A stretch of 36,020 bases of DNA from Bacillota bacterium (GCA_023451115.1 JAEXFV010000070.1:1-36020); one strand, 5' to 3'; shown: positions 7,769 through 16,211, counted from the first letter of the stretch. Numbers and translations are program-made. The notes: generated by a model from the sequence alone, not told the origin.

Positions 7769-8474
7769 GGGGGAACACCTCCTGGGCCAGGAACACAGGG
7801 CCGTCTTTGCAGGCCCGTTTGTTGCCGGAAGCGGTTTGGCAGGTGCAGCCCAAACACGCACCGACGCCGCATGCCATGCGTTCTTCTAAGGATACGTAAA
7901 GGGTAGCGTTATGCGCTTGGGCTAGGGTGGCGGCAGCCCGCATCATTGGTGTGGGGCCGCAGGCGCAGTAAATTCGCCCGGGCAGGGAGAAATCCACCGT
8001 GTCCGTCACGAAGCCGCCGATATCGATGGTGCAGCGGTGGCAAACGGCACGGTAGGCTTGCTCCAAAACGGGCTGTTCCCGAAACCCTAAATGCAATTCT
8101 ACCTTTCTGTCAGGATAAGCCTGGCGATGGGCCTTGGCCAGCAGATATAAGGGTGCGATGCCCACGCCGCCGCCAATCAGGGTATAATCCTGGTTCAACA
8201 CAGGGAACCCGTTGCCATAGGGGCCTTGGGCCTCCACGGTTTGTCCAGGCTGGAGGGTGGAAAACAGACGCGTCCCTTTTCCCACCACCTGATATAGCAG
8301 GGACAATACGCCGTCCTCCCAGTCAAACACGCTGATTGGCCGGCCTAAAAACGGATCCAGCACGCCAGGAATACGCAACATCACAAACTGGCCTGGCAGG
8401 CAACGGGCGGCAAAGGGCAGCCGCATGAGAAAAAATCCGCCTTCTATGGGCTTGTTTTCCAGGATTACAGCCAT
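7761..8474 (-). CDS. pyrK: Dihydroorotate dehydrogenase electron-transfer subunit
   Basis: A 237-residue FAD and 2Fe-2S protein of the ferredoxin-reductase family that carries electrons from PyrD to NAD+. The FAD-binding segment RPISVFDWEDGVLSLLYQVVGKGT is followed by the nucleotide-binding motif YTLIGGGVGIAPLYLLAK. The C-terminal 2Fe-2S site is CGVGACLGCTCQTASGNKRAC with the four expected cysteines. It overlaps the pyrF end by 10 nt and the pyrD start by 8 nt, which implies translational coupling of the two partner subunits. Confidence 0.95.
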   Translation of the reverse strand: MAVILENKPIEGGFFLMRLPFAARCLPGQFVMLRIPGVLDPFLGRPISVFDWEDGVLSLLYQVVGKGTRLFSTLQPGQTVEAQGPYGNGFPVLNQDYTLIGGGVGIAPLYLLAKAHRQAYPDRKVELHLGFREQPVLEQAYRAVCHRCTIDIGGFVTDTVDFSLPGRIYCACGPTPMMRAAATLAQAHNATLYVSLEERMACGVGACLGCTCQTASGNKRACKDGPVFLAQEVFPHA

Positions 8475-9322
8475 TGCGCGATATCCTCTTTCATATTCAG
8501 CACGGCATTACACACATACTCGATGAAGTCTTCTCCTTCCGTTTTCCCCCGATGAGCGCCGATGATGCCCCGGGAGGAATTGACAACGCCGCATATGCCG
8601 TCTTTAAAAATCTCAGCAATGTCTTTGCCGGTGCCGCCCTGGGCGCCATAACCGGGGATTAAAAAGAAGGCATGGGGCATCAGGGACTTCACCACGGCAA
8701 ATTCCGAGGGATAGGTTAACCCCGCAACCGCGCCAATGGCGCCAAATTGCCCACCGCCTACAAATGCCTGGTTCCACTGCTCCACATAGCGGCCCATGCG
8801 CTGGTACAGCGTGTCCTGGCCATCCCCTACCGGCAGGTCCTGAAACTCCTTGCCGGAAGGGTTACTGGTTTTCACCAGCACAAACAGGCCTTTGCCTTTC
8901 TGTAGATATTCATAATATGGGGAAACCGCGTCTTCTCCCATGTAGGCGTTAACGGTGATAATATCGGTTTCAAAATCGCCGGTAAAATGTCCTTGGGCAT
9001 ACTGCTTGGCAGTAGAGGAGATGTCTCCCCGCTTTACATCCGAAATGACGATTGCGCCTTTGCTGCGGATATATTGCAGCGTTTTTGCAAAGGCCTGCAG
9101 CCCATCCATCCCCAGCGCTTCATAGCAGGCGATCTGTACCTTATAACAGCCCGCCTCGTCCAGGGTAGCGTCTACAATGCGGCGGTTGAACTCAAACACT
9201 TTTTCCCCCGCGCTCCAATCCTTTTGCTGCAAAAATCCGGGCAGGAACCCAAGCTGCGTATCCAGCCCCACGCAGACAGGGCCGCGCTTTTGTACCTCAG
9301 CGAATAAAAGATCCATGATCAT
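8465..9322 (-). CDS. pyrF: Orotidine-5'-phosphate decarboxylase (PyrF subfamily 2)
   Basis: A 285-residue enzyme that converts OMP to UMP, the last step of the pathway. Its length and the motif IVISDVKRGDISSTAKQYA, holding the catalytic Asp-Lys-Asp set, place it in the longer subfamily 2. FFLIPGYGAQGG is the phosphate-binding loop and GVVNSSRGII the C-terminal one. The first ATG (9322) has AAGGAG 9 nt upstream; a second ATG six bases later is a possible alternative. Its start overlaps the pyrC end by 26 nt. Confidence 0.95.
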   Translation of the reverse strand: MIMDLLFAEVQKRGPVCVGLDTQLGFLPGFLQQKDWSAGEKVFEFNRRIVDATLDEAGCYKVQIACYEALGMDGLQAFAKTLQYIRSKGAIVISDVKRGDISSTAKQYAQGHFTGDFETDIITVNAYMGEDAVSPYYEYLQKGKGLFVLVKTSNPSGKEFQDLPVGDGQDTLYQRMGRYVEQWNQAFVGGGQFGAIGAVAGLTYPSEFAVVKSLMPHAFFLIPGYGAQGGTGKDIAEIFKDGICGVVNSSRGIIGAHRGKTEGEDFIEYVCNAVLNMKEDIAQWL

Positions 9323-10475
9323 AGCGTACTTCTCCTTCCACGATGGTTGTCATCACTTGTCCTTTTAAAGGCCTGCCGGCGAATGGGGTGTTATGGGAGC
9401 GGGAATGCATGGCATCCAAACGCACCCGGCCTTCCCAATCAACATCCACGATTACCAAATCTGCCAGGTATCCCGGCTGCAATAAGCCTGCTTTAAGGCC
9501 CAACAGCTTTGCCGGAGTATAGGAAATCATCTGGGAAAACCGTGTCAGCGGGATATTATGCTGGGCGAATACCCAAAGATAAACGCCCATGGCATAGTCG
9601 ATATTGGAAATGCCCGCCATACCATTTTGCTTGTCCTCCGGGGTGTGAGGCGCATGGTCGGTTGCCAGGCAATCCGCCGTGCCGTCCATAATGGCCTGCA
9701 CCAGGGCCTGTGCATCGGCTGGGGTACGAAGGGGCGGATTTACCCGGTAATTCATATCGTAGCCAATCAGATGATGGGGGGTGATTTCGCAGGTAACCCG
9801 CAGGCCCTTAGCCTTTGCCTCGCGCACCATGTCCACCGTCTCTGCATGGCTGATATGGCCAATATGCAGATGCCCCCCGGTGTGGGGCAGAAGGGCCAAA
9901 TCTCTTGCCACAGTCGCCCGTTCGGGCTGGCAATGGGTGCTGATGAGAAACCCCAGTTCCCTGGAGGCTTGCAACAGCTGTTCCATAAACGCATCGGAGC
10001 GGATGGTGTTTCCATCGTTGGTGAGAACGGGGGTAACGTTGGAGAGCGCTGCCCAATCCGTAGGAATGCTGTCACCCAACCCTTTGCCTGCGGCGGCTGC
10101 CTGATACAGCCGGCAAAGGCTCAGCTCCTGCGCGCGGCGCAGGTTTTCCTCTACCTGTGCTGGCGTTTCCGTAACGGGAAGGGTATTGGCCATGGCACAT
10201 AAGGTGGCATACCCGCCTGCCAGGGCGGCTTGCATGCCGGTTTTCAGGGTTTCCTTTTGGGGATAGCCAGGATCCCGCAAGTGGCAGTGAAGGTCCACAA
10301 AAGCGGGCATCAGCGCCATCCCGTTCACATCCACCGTTTGAGAGACGATGCAGTCCGGCGCTTGTGCCTCAGGGCCTGCATAGAGGATGTATCCGTCCTG
10401 AAGAAGCAGGCACCCCCTGCGGTCGCCATCCCGGTCAATGAGCCGGGCATTGTGGTATTTTACGATATGGCCCAT
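9297..10475 (-). CDS. pyrC: Dihydroorotase (type I)
   Basis: A zinc enzyme of the amidohydrolase superfamily that closes carbamoyl-aspartate to dihydroorotate. With the start at 10475 (MGHIVKYHNARLIDRDG) it has 392 residues. Metal ligands sit in VDLHCHLRDPG (His63 and His65), with LISTHCQ and HIGHISHAETV as later His motifs and ATDHAPHTPEDK holding the catalytic Asp. The frame is open to 10517, but that extension overlaps pyrI and does not look like family sequence. The chosen ATG is 4 nt after the pyrI stop and has no clear ribosome binding site, so coupling to pyrI translation is likely. Confidence 0.93.
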   Translation of the reverse strand: MGHIVKYHNARLIDRDGDRRGCLLLQDGYILYAGPEAQAPDCIVSQTVDVNGMALMPAFVDLHCHLRDPGYPQKETLKTGMQAALAGGYATLCAMANTLPVTETPAQVEENLRRAQELSLCRLYQAAAAGKGLGDSIPTDWAALSNVTPVLTNDGNTIRSDAFMEQLLQASRELGFLISTHCQPERATVARDLALLPHTGGHLHIGHISHAETVDMVREAKAKGLRVTCEITPHHLIGYDMNYRVNPPLRTPADAQALVQAIMDGTADCLATDHAPHTPEDKQNGMAGISNIDYAMGVYLWVFAQHNIPLTRFSQMISYTPAKLLGLKAGLLQPGYLADLVIVDVDWEGRVRLDAMHSRSHNTPFAGRPLKGQVMTTIVEGEVRYDHGSFIR

Positions 10476-10479
10476 GGCG

Positions 10480-10902
10480 CTACAGACTGGTGCGTGCATC
10501 GCAGTATTCACAGGCATACAGCTTGCGCTGTGGATCTACCAGGGAAAAGTTCACGTCCTCAATATGCTCCTGGTTGGTGATGCACCGGGGGTTTTTGCAG
10601 GTGAGAATGCCCTTGACATGCTGGGGCAAAGTGAGGTTGACTTTTTTTACCCGCTCGCCGTTGAGTACGTAGGTTACGGTGATACCAGGGTCGATCAGTC
10701 CCAGCACATTCATATCAAGAGGCAAATCCGTTTCAATTTTAATCAGGTCTTTTTTGCCCATTTTGGTGGAGTCCACATTGCGCATGAGCACTACCACGTC
10801 ATCCAGCTGGTCCAGACCCAGCTGTTTAAAGATTTTATACCCCTGGCCCTGGGTGATGTGGTCCAGCACAATGCCTTTTTTTAGCTTGGATACGTTGATC
10901 AT
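10480..10902 (-). CDS. pyrI: Aspartate carbamoyltransferase regulatory subunit
   Basis: A 140-residue PyrI. It binds nucleotide effectors (CTP/ATP in the enterobacterial enzyme) and holds catalytic trimers together through a zinc site. The allosteric domain starts MINVSKLKKGIVLDHITQGQGYKIF. The zinc site is formed by CKNPRC and CEYC near the C-terminus. The ATG overlaps the pyrB stop by 4 nt (ATGA). Presence of PyrI predicts feedback control at the protein level, and no PyrR-type attenuator is visible in the short pyrB leader. Confidence 0.95.
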   Translation of the reverse strand: MINVSKLKKGIVLDHITQGQGYKIFKQLGLDQLDDVVVLMRNVDSTKMGKKDLIKIETDLPLDMNVLGLIDPGITVTYVLNGERVKKVNLTLPQHVKGILTCKNPRCITNQEHIEDVNFSLVDPQRKLYACEYCDARTSL

Positions 10903-11828
10903 ATGGTTTCCTCCAATCCCAGCATCATTAGAATAAGCGCCATGCGCACGTACATGCCGAATTTTACCTGATGGAAATATACCGCCCGGGGATCCTGGTC
11001 CACTTCGGTAGCGATTTCATTTACCCGAGGCAGGGGGTGCATCACAATCATATCCGGCTTTGCCTTGTTCAGCTTGTCTTGCGTGAGGATAAAATAGTCC
11101 CGCAACCGTAGATAATCTTCCTCGCTGATAAAACGCTCCCGTTGCACCCGGGACATATAAAGTACGTCCAGCTTAGGAATGGCTGCTTCCAGATCCATGG
11201 TTTCTTCCACGGGAATGCCTGCGTCCGCCACTGCATATTTTACAAAAGAAGGCATTTTCAGTTCTTCCGGGGAAATGAACACAAAACGGATGTTGGGGAA
11301 ACGCATCAGGCAGGTGACCAGGGAATGGATGGTGCGGCCAAACTTCAAATCTCCGCATACGCCAACCGTCAGGTTACTGACTTCGCCTTTATAGTGCTTG
11401 ATGGTCAAAAGATCGGTCAAGGTTTGAGTAGGGTGTTGATGGCCACCATCCCCGGCGTTGATCACAGGACAGTCCGCATAGCGGCTCATAAGCCGGGCAG
11501 TGCCTTCCTTAGGGTGGCGTACAACGATTAGGTCGCTGTACTGAGAAACGGTTTTTGCACTGTCAGCCACGGTTTCCCCTTTGGCTACGCTGGAGGTGTT
11601 CGGGTCCGAAAAGCCTAAAACCTGGCCGCCCAGGCGGAGCATGGCCGCGTCAAAAGAGAATTTGGTACGGGTAGAAGGCTCATAAAAAAGGCTTGCCATC
11701 ACCTTACCCTTACATGCCGTAGAATATTTGGACGGCTCCTGGATAATGTGACCGGCAAGCTCCAACATTTCGTTGATCTCGCGGATGGATAAATCCCCTG
11801 GTTCAATCAGGTATCGGGTTTGTAACAC
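10899..11828 (-). CDS. pyrB: Aspartate carbamoyltransferase catalytic subunit
   Basis: About 309 residues. It condenses carbamoyl phosphate with aspartate, the first committed step of UMP synthesis. Carbamoyl-phosphate-binding motif FYEPSTRTKFSFDAAMLRLGG, the HPTQTLTDLLTI motif and VYMSRVQRERF-like segments are all present. GTG codons at 11837 and 11828 are both in frame. I prefer 11828 because AGGAAGG lies about 10 nt before it but only 1-2 nt before the other. It is the first gene of the operon, about 30 nt after the predicted transcription start. Confidence 0.93.
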   Translation of the reverse strand: MLQTRYLIEPGDLSIREINEMLELAGHIIQEPSKYSTACKGKVMASLFYEPSTRTKFSFDAAMLRLGGQVLGFSDPNTSSVAKGETVADSAKTVSQYSDLIVVRHPKEGTARLMSRYADCPVINAGDGGHQHPTQTLTDLLTIKHYKGEVSNLTVGVCGDLKFGRTIHSLVTCLMRFPNIRFVFISPEELKMPSFVKYAVADAGIPVEETMDLEAAIPKLDVLYMSRVQRERFISEEDYLRLRDYFILTQDKLNKAKPDMIVMHPLPRVNEIATEVDQDPRAVYFHQVKFGMYVRMALILMMLGLEETI

Positions 11829-11869
11829 AAGCTGCACCCCTTCCTATTATTTTTGTTTAAATCTTCAAT

Positions 11870-11898
11870 ATGATACCGGATACGCTGCTATCTGTCAA
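11870..11898 (-). promoter_or_regulatory. pyr operon promoter
   Basis: On the minus strand, TTGACA (11898-11893), a 17-nt spacer and TATCAT (11875-11870). The leader to the pyrB start is only about 30 nt, too short for a classical attenuator. Confidence 0.8.
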
Positions 11899-12020
11899 TA
11901 GGCATATGAGCGAATTTTTTGCGCATTTTTTCACCCTGCTGCATAGTATGAAGATAAAAGCCCATGGTGCGGCCGGCCCATCTGCCGCCGTGCGATTACT
12001 AGGAGAATGGAAGGTGGAAT

Positions 12021-13523
12021 ATGGAACAGGGTACTTTAATTATTGAAGTAACCACCAATGATTATGCAATGCCGGTATCTGGCGCGCAGGTAACAGTGCA
12101 AAACAGCGGCCAGCAATTGGAGCTTACCACAGACCAGAATGGCCGTACACCGGTAATTGGGGTGCGCACGCCGGATCGTGCTCTCAGCCAGCAGCCCAAT
12201 GCAACAGAAAAACCTTACTCTCTTTACAATGTGACGGTGCAGGCCCAAGGATATCCGCCAGTACAGATTAACGGGGTGCAGGCATTCCCCGGGATTGAAA
12301 GCGTGCTGCCGGTAGACTTGACGCAGTTGATGGAAGGGCGGGATACCCGCGGCAGAACCGGGACGATTGTGGTGGACATCCCGGAAAATGCATTGGAAAG
12401 CAATGTGCCCCGCCAGCCGGAAGCCCCCCAGGAAAGCACAGGTCTCCAACGGATTTTAACGAATGTTTATATCCCGGAAACGGTTACCGTACATCTGGGG
12501 CGGCCTACTGCTTCCGCCCGAAATGTTACGGTCTCCTTTCTGGACTACATTAAAAACGTGGCTTCCAGCGAGATCTACCCAACATGGCCGGAAAACGCCC
12601 TGCGGGCCAATATCCACGCCCAGGTGGGATTTGTGCTCAACAGGATCTTTACAGAATGGTATACAAGCCGGGGATACGATTTTAATATCACCAACTCAAC
12701 CGCCTATGACCAGAGCTTTGTGGAAGGAAGAAACATCTTTTCCAACATCAGCAGAATTGTGGATGAAATATTTAACATCTATCCCCGCAGGCAAGGACAT
12801 ACAGAACCTCTGTTTTCCAGCTACTGCAATGGATCTACGGTGACCTGCGCCGGCCTTTCCCAATGGGGTACTGTAAACCTGGCCAATAGCGGCTATACTC
12901 CTTTGCAAATCATCCGTTATTATTATGGGCAAAATGTAGATTTGGTGGAAACCAACGACATCCGGGGCATTGAAGAATCTTATCCCGGCTTCCTGCTGCG
13001 CAGGGGCAGCGAAAACCAGTACGTGCGTACCATTCAACAGCAGTTGATGCGAGTTCGGCAAAACTATCCCGCCATCCCGGCGATTTCCAGCGCTACAGGC
13101 TTCTTTGGCTCCCAAACGGAGGCAGCAGTGCGTGCGTTTCAACGGCTGTTCGGCCTGACGGTGGACGGCATTGTAGGCAGAGCCACCTGGTACCAGCTCT
13201 CCTACATTTATGCGGCAGTAAAACGCCTGGCAGAACTGGACAGCGAAGGCGAGCCCTTGCCGGAAACCCCAGAAGTGGTTCCGTACCCCGGCTATCTGAT
13301 CAAACAGGGCGCAAGGGGCTCGGATGTGCGCACCATGCAGCAGTACCTGCGGGATACTTCCCGGGTATATTCCCAGGTGCCTACCATCGAAGCGGACGGC
13401 ATATTCGGCCCCAAGACGCTGGCAGCTGTGCGTGCATTTCAACGGCTGTTCGGTTTGACGGTAGACGGCATTGTAGGCCCAAGAACCTGGAACATGCTTA
13501 CAAGGGTTTGGAGCAACCTGTAA
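12021..13523 (+). CDS. SpoIID-domain protein with two C-terminal peptidoglycan-binding domains
   Basis: A 500-residue protein. Residues 1-115 look like a carboxypeptidase-regulatory/beta-sandwich domain (GTLIIEVTTNDYAMPVSGAQVTV). Residues about 155-315 are SpoIID/LytB-like, with VSFLDYIKNVASSEIYPTWPENALRANI containing the likely catalytic Glu, and SYCNGSTVTCAGLSQWGT. Two PG_binding_1 domains follow, each ending in AAVRAFQRLFGLTVDGIVG. SpoIID enzymes strip glycan strands of denuded peptidoglycan during engulfment. There is no signal peptide: an in-frame TAG at 12000-12002 excludes an upstream extension. AAGGTGG precedes the ATG. A role in spore or wall remodelling is inferred from domains only. 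Confidence 0.85.
   Translation: MEQGTLIIEVTTNDYAMPVSGAQVTVQNSGQQLELTTDQNGRTPVIGVRTPDRALSQQPNATEKPYSLYNVTVQAQGYPPVQINGVQAFPGIESVLPVDLTQLMEGRDTRGRTGTIVVDIPENALESNVPRQPEAPQESTGLQRILTNVYIPETVTVHLGRPTASARNVTVSFLDYIKNVASSEIYPTWPENALRANIHAQVGFVLNRIFTEWYTSRGYDFNITNSTAYDQSFVEGRNIFSNISRIVDEIFNIYPRRQGHTEPLFSSYCNGSTVTCAGLSQWGTVNLANSGYTPLQIIRYYYGQNVDLVETNDIRGIEESYPGFLLRRGSENQYVRTIQQQLMRVRQNYPAIPAISSATGFFGSQTEAAVRAFQRLFGLTVDGIVGRATWYQLSYIYAAVKRLAELDSEGEPLPETPEVVPYPGYLIKQGARGSDVRTMQQYLRDTSRVYSQVPTIEADGIFGPKTLAAVRAFQRLFGLTVDGIVGPRTWNMLTRVWSNL
13125..13483 (+). repeat. Direct repeat encoding the two peptidoglycan-binding domains
   Basis: Two copies of about 50 bp, near 13127-13180 and 13427-13480, differ at only a few positions and encode the same AAVRAFQRLFGLTVDGIVG core. 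They reflect a recent duplication or gene conversion within the gene. Confidence 0.75.
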
Positions 13524-13560
13524 GCAGTATCCGCATGATATAAGGAATTCCAGACTGATG

Positions 13561-13586
13561 CAGGCGTGCCAAATTTGGCGCGCCTG
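13561..13586. terminator. Hairpin between convergent genes
   Basis: CAGGCGTGCC AAATTTGGCG CGCCTG is an almost uninterrupted 11-bp stem with an AT-rich tip. It lies between the SpoIID-like gene and the convergent nitrilase-family gene. There is no strong U tract on either side. Confidence 0.55.
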
Positions 13587-13592
13587 TAATCC

Positions 13593-14402
13593 TTATTTCA
13601 GCCGGGATATGGGGCCGTACAAATCTGGCCTGCGGTTAGCAAAAAAAGCGTATTCCGCTTCCTCTAGCGAATTTCTGCAATATACCGGAGCAATGGCAAT
13701 GCCTTCTTCCTCCCCCAAGCAAGTCAGGAGTTTGCCCCCTGGGGCATAGATCGCGCTATGACCGATAAACAGGTTTTCCGGCTCCTGCCCTACCCGGTTG
13801 CTGCCAACCAGGGGCAGGCAGTTTTCATAGGAACGGGCCTGGGCTGCCAGTGTAAAATTGCATTGATAAGGATGCTCCCAGGCAGAGGATAGGAGGAGAA
13901 AATCGGCTCCATTCAGGGCTAAACAGCGAGCATCCTCAGGAAAGGCCACGTCCCAGCAAATCATGATTCCGGCCTTTCCCAAAGGCGTATCCAATATCGG
14001 CAGCGCGTTGCCTGGGCAAAACCACTCCGTTTCTCTTCCAAACAGATGGACTTTACGGTATACTCCTGTCAGTTTTCCAGAGGAAGAAAGAAAGGCAGCA
14101 GAGTTATATATGCTGCCGTCATTTGCCCGCTCTGCAAATCCATATAACATGCAGCACTCCAATTCGCGGCACAGGGCGCCTAATCTGGCCATGGAGGGGC
14201 CGTTAACTGGTTCCGCCAGCTGTTGAAATGCCTCGTTGCATTCATAGCCAGTGGTGCAAAGCTCCGGAAACACCAGAAGCGCAACGGAAGGATCCTGCAG
14301 TTTTGCTGCCCTGGACAAGCGTTCCATCATTTGCAAATTATATTCCGGACTGCATAATTGGCAACAAAATTGTATTGTGGCGGCGGTGAACATGCTGTTC
14401 AT
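13593..14402 (-). CDS. Carbon-nitrogen hydrolase (nitrilase superfamily)
   Basis: A 269-residue cytoplasmic amidase-type enzyme. The catalytic triad is complete: Glu47 in VFPELCTTGYE, Lys117 in GVYRKVHLFG and Cys149 in IMICWDVAFPE. The sequence is closest in style to omega-amidase and N-carbamoyl-type amidohydrolases, which hydrolyse short amides, but the exact substrate cannot be read from the sequence. The first ATG has AGGAGG 6 nt upstream. It has its own promoter and is divergent from the small membrane protein gene at 14541. Confidence 0.87.
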   Translation of the reverse strand: MNSMFTAATIQFCCQLCSPEYNLQMMERLSRAAKLQDPSVALLVFPELCTTGYECNEAFQQLAEPVNGPSMARLGALCRELECCMLYGFAERANDGSIYNSAAFLSSSGKLTGVYRKVHLFGRETEWFCPGNALPILDTPLGKAGIMICWDVAFPEDARCLALNGADFLLLSSAWEHPYQCNFTLAAQARSYENCLPLVGSNRVGQEPENLFIGHSAIYAPGGKLLTCLGEEEGIAIAPVYCRNSLEEAEYAFFANRRPDLYGPISRLK

Positions 14403-14459
14403 ACAATACCTCCTGCTAACCTGTTAAGGCCAAATGGCAGAAAAAATGGCTCCATTGGC

Positions 14460-14488
14460 ATCATACCGAAAAATCAGGCACAACGCAA
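14460..14488 (-). promoter_or_regulatory. Promoter for the nitrilase-family gene
   Basis: On the minus strand, TTGCGT (14488-14483), a 17-nt spacer and TATGAT (14465-14460). Confidence 0.55.
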
Positions 14489-14540
14489 ATGTTTGAGCGG
14501 ACCGCTTGCTGCGCACAATAGGCTTGCGGGGAGGGATGAC

Positions 14541-14921
14541 ATGGAAAACGCTGTTTTTTTCGCGGTGTTATTTACCTTTGGAGGCATAGGGTATTTACTG
14601 CTGGAGTTTGTGTGGCGGGGGCATAGCCACTGGACAATGGCCATTGCAGGGGGCGTTTGCCTGGTGCTGCTTTATGGAGTATTTACCCGCATTCCGCAAG
14701 CAGCTCTGCTGTTTAAGTGCCTGATTGGTGCAGTGATTATTGCGGCTGTGGAATTTGTTACAGGGGCGCTGGTAAATCGATGGCTGCATTGGGATGTATG
14801 GGATTATTCCCAGCGCCGCTTTCAACTCTATGGGCAGGTCTGCCTGACTTATTTTTTGCTGTGGGGCGTGTTATGCGTGCCTTTGGCTTTTTTTATTGAG
14901 GCGCTGGCCGCTTTGCGCTAA
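14541..14921 (+). CDS. Small membrane protein, putative ABC transporter permease (CmpB/PF06541-like)
   Basis: A 126-residue protein with about four hydrophobic segments (ENAVFFAVLFTFGGIGYLLLEFVWRG, MAIAGGVCLVLLYGVF, LLFKCLIGAVIIAAVEFVTGALV, CLTYFLLWGVLCVPLAFF). The pattern of a glycine-rich first helix ending in LEFVWRG, then VNRWLHWDVWDYSQRRFQLYGQVCL, is characteristic of the putative ABC-transporter membrane family PF06541. Its true function is not established. The open frame extends to 14358 without a ribosome binding site; ATG 14541 has GGGGAGGG upstream and is preferred. Confidence 0.75.
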   Translation: MENAVFFAVLFTFGGIGYLLLEFVWRGHSHWTMAIAGGVCLVLLYGVFTRIPQAALLFKCLIGAVIIAAVEFVTGALVNRWLHWDVWDYSQRRFQLYGQVCLTYFLLWGVLCVPLAFFIEALAALR

Positions 14922-14956
14922 TTCATACTTTCTTTTCATCTGTGAGCCGCCTTTTT

Positions 14957-14965
14957 TGCTATACT
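14957..14965 (+). promoter_or_regulatory. Extended -10 promoter candidate for the DUF218 gene
   Basis: TGCTATACT forms an extended -10 element (TG at 14957-14958, TATACT at 14960-14965). No good -35 is visible. Confidence 0.35.
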
Positions 14966-15011
14966 AAATTTAATCGGACTGCCTGCGTAGAGGCGAAGGG
15001 GGAGAGAGCCG

Positions 15012-15773
15012 TTGCGGTTGTTGCGTATTTTGCTCATGCTCTGTGGTGGAGCCGGAATAGCGGATACCATTGTGATTTCCAGTTTTAGTAGTTTGAATTT
15101 GGGGGTATTGCTGCCCGCCATTCTGGGCACGCCGCTGTTGCTGGCAGGCCTATTTCTTCCGGCTTTTTTGCGTTGGGGGGAATGTGGCGTTGGCGCTGTA
15201 TGTAAGTGGATTTTTTGTAGCGGCTATTTACTCTTAATGGTAGCGTTTCTCATCACATCGCTGCTAATTAATACGGCGGCTACGAATAGCGCGCCTGCTG
15301 GAGCGGATGCGTTGATCGTACTGGGGGCAGGGCTGCGGGGCGAACGGCCTACTTTGGTGCTGACGCGACGCCTGGATACGGCAATTGCCTACTTAAAAGA
15401 GAACCCTCAGACCGTGGCGGTGCTTTCCGGCGGAAAAGGGGATGGGGAGCATATCCCGGAGGCAGAGGCTATGGCGCGTTATATGGAGCAGCATGGGATC
15501 AATTCGGAACGGTATATAAAAGAAGATGGGTCCAGAAATACCCGGGAAAATTTTACTTTTTCCTGGGAGCTGATTCGTTCCCGGTGGGGGGAACAGGCGC
15601 GGATCGCCTTTGTGACAACGGATTTTCATGTATACCGGGCAACCCGGGTTGCAGAAAAACAAGGGATACAGGCGCAAGGCATTGCAGCGCCGGATGTATG
15701 GTATATCAAGCTTAACAATTATTTGCGGGAATGTGTAGCGGTTTGGCAATATTGGTTGCTGGGGAAGATTTAG
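15012..15773 (+). CDS. DUF218 (YdcF/ElyC/SanA family) membrane protein
   Basis: A 253-residue protein. The N-terminal third has about three transmembrane helices, and the rest is the DUF218 domain: ADALIVLGAGLRGERPTLVLTRRLD, VAVLSGGKGDGEHIPEAEAMARYM and DGSRNTRENFTFSWEL, ending with FVTTDFHVYRATRVAEKQG. ElyC and SanA relatives affect envelope integrity, and YdcF binds S-adenosylmethionine in vitro; the activity here is unknown. The start is TTG at 15012, with GGGGGAGAG at a suitable distance. It stands alone and is convergent with the 71-residue membrane protein gene. Confidence 0.85.
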   Translation: MRLLRILLMLCGGAGIADTIVISSFSSLNLGVLLPAILGTPLLLAGLFLPAFLRWGECGVGAVCKWIFCSGYLLLMVAFLITSLLINTAATNSAPAGADALIVLGAGLRGERPTLVLTRRLDTAIAYLKENPQTVAVLSGGKGDGEHIPEAEAMARYMEQHGINSERYIKEDGSRNTRENFTFSWELIRSRWGEQARIAFVTTDFHVYRATRVAEKQGIQAQGIAAPDVWYIKLNNYLRECVAVWQYWLLGKI

Positions 15774-15834
15774 CAGTTGCGCTCTAAAACAGGAAAGAAG
15801 CAAAAAGCAGGCGGGCGGTTGCCAAAAACAAAAC

Positions 15835-15866
15835 CGCGCCCCGGCGATTGCGGCATCCGGGGCGCG
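15835..15866 (-). terminator. Intrinsic terminator for the 71-residue membrane protein gene
   Basis: Minus-strand hairpin CGCGCCCCGG / CCGGGGCGCG with a 12-nt loop, followed by TTTTGTTTTT. It may also stop transcription coming from the convergent gene. Confidence 0.8.
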
Positions 15867-15893
15867 TAAAAGGGAAGGGGAAAAATCACAAAT

Positions 15894-16109
15894 TTATGCA
15901 GCAAAAGCTGCTTTATCGATCAAATCGATCTTGTTGAAAAACCAGCAAACCAAACCAACGATTACCGCACCGCCCAGGATTAACGCGCTGAGCGCTTCCC
16001 AACCCAAAGCCAGAGAGGCATGAGAGGCCACGATCGTGCATAGCGCCGTAATCGCCAACAACAAGAAGGCAACAACGCCCCCAACGACAGAGTAAACAGT
16101 GTTTTTCAT
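15894..16109 (-). CDS. Small two-helix membrane protein, unknown
   Basis: A 71-residue protein starting MKNTVYSVVGGVV, with two hydrophobic helices (VVGGVVAFLLLAITALCTIVA and ALSALILGGAVIVGLVCWFF) joined by a short loop. The ATG at 16109 has AAGGAGG at a standard distance; an in-frame ATG at 16142 lacks one. It has its own near-consensus promoter and a strong terminator, so it is a deliberately expressed single-gene unit. No family recognised. Confidence 0.7.
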   Translation of the reverse strand: MKNTVYSVVGGVVAFLLLAITALCTIVASHASLALGWEALSALILGGAVIVGLVCWFFNKIDLIDKAAFAA

Positions 16110-16183
16110 TACAATGACCTCCTTCAATTTTGTTTGTATCAATACCCCCGTTTACCGAAGGGCTTTATCTATTTTCTGACCAT

Positions 16184-16211
16184 ATTATATAAGTTGGATG
16201 ATATTTGTGAA
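16184..16211 (-). promoter_or_regulatory. Promoter for the 71-residue membrane protein gene
   Basis: On the minus strand, TTCACA (16211-16206), a 16-nt spacer and TATAAT (16189-16184). Confidence 0.65.

Noticed and set aside
7769..7861. N-terminal extension of pyrD
   Set aside because: The extra 31 codons overlap pyrK, do not resemble dihydroorotate dehydrogenase, and the shorter start has a good ribosome binding site.
10476..10517. N-terminal extension of pyrC
   Set aside because: It overlaps pyrI coding sequence and adds residues not typical of dihydroorotases, though the preferred start has no strong ribosome binding site either.
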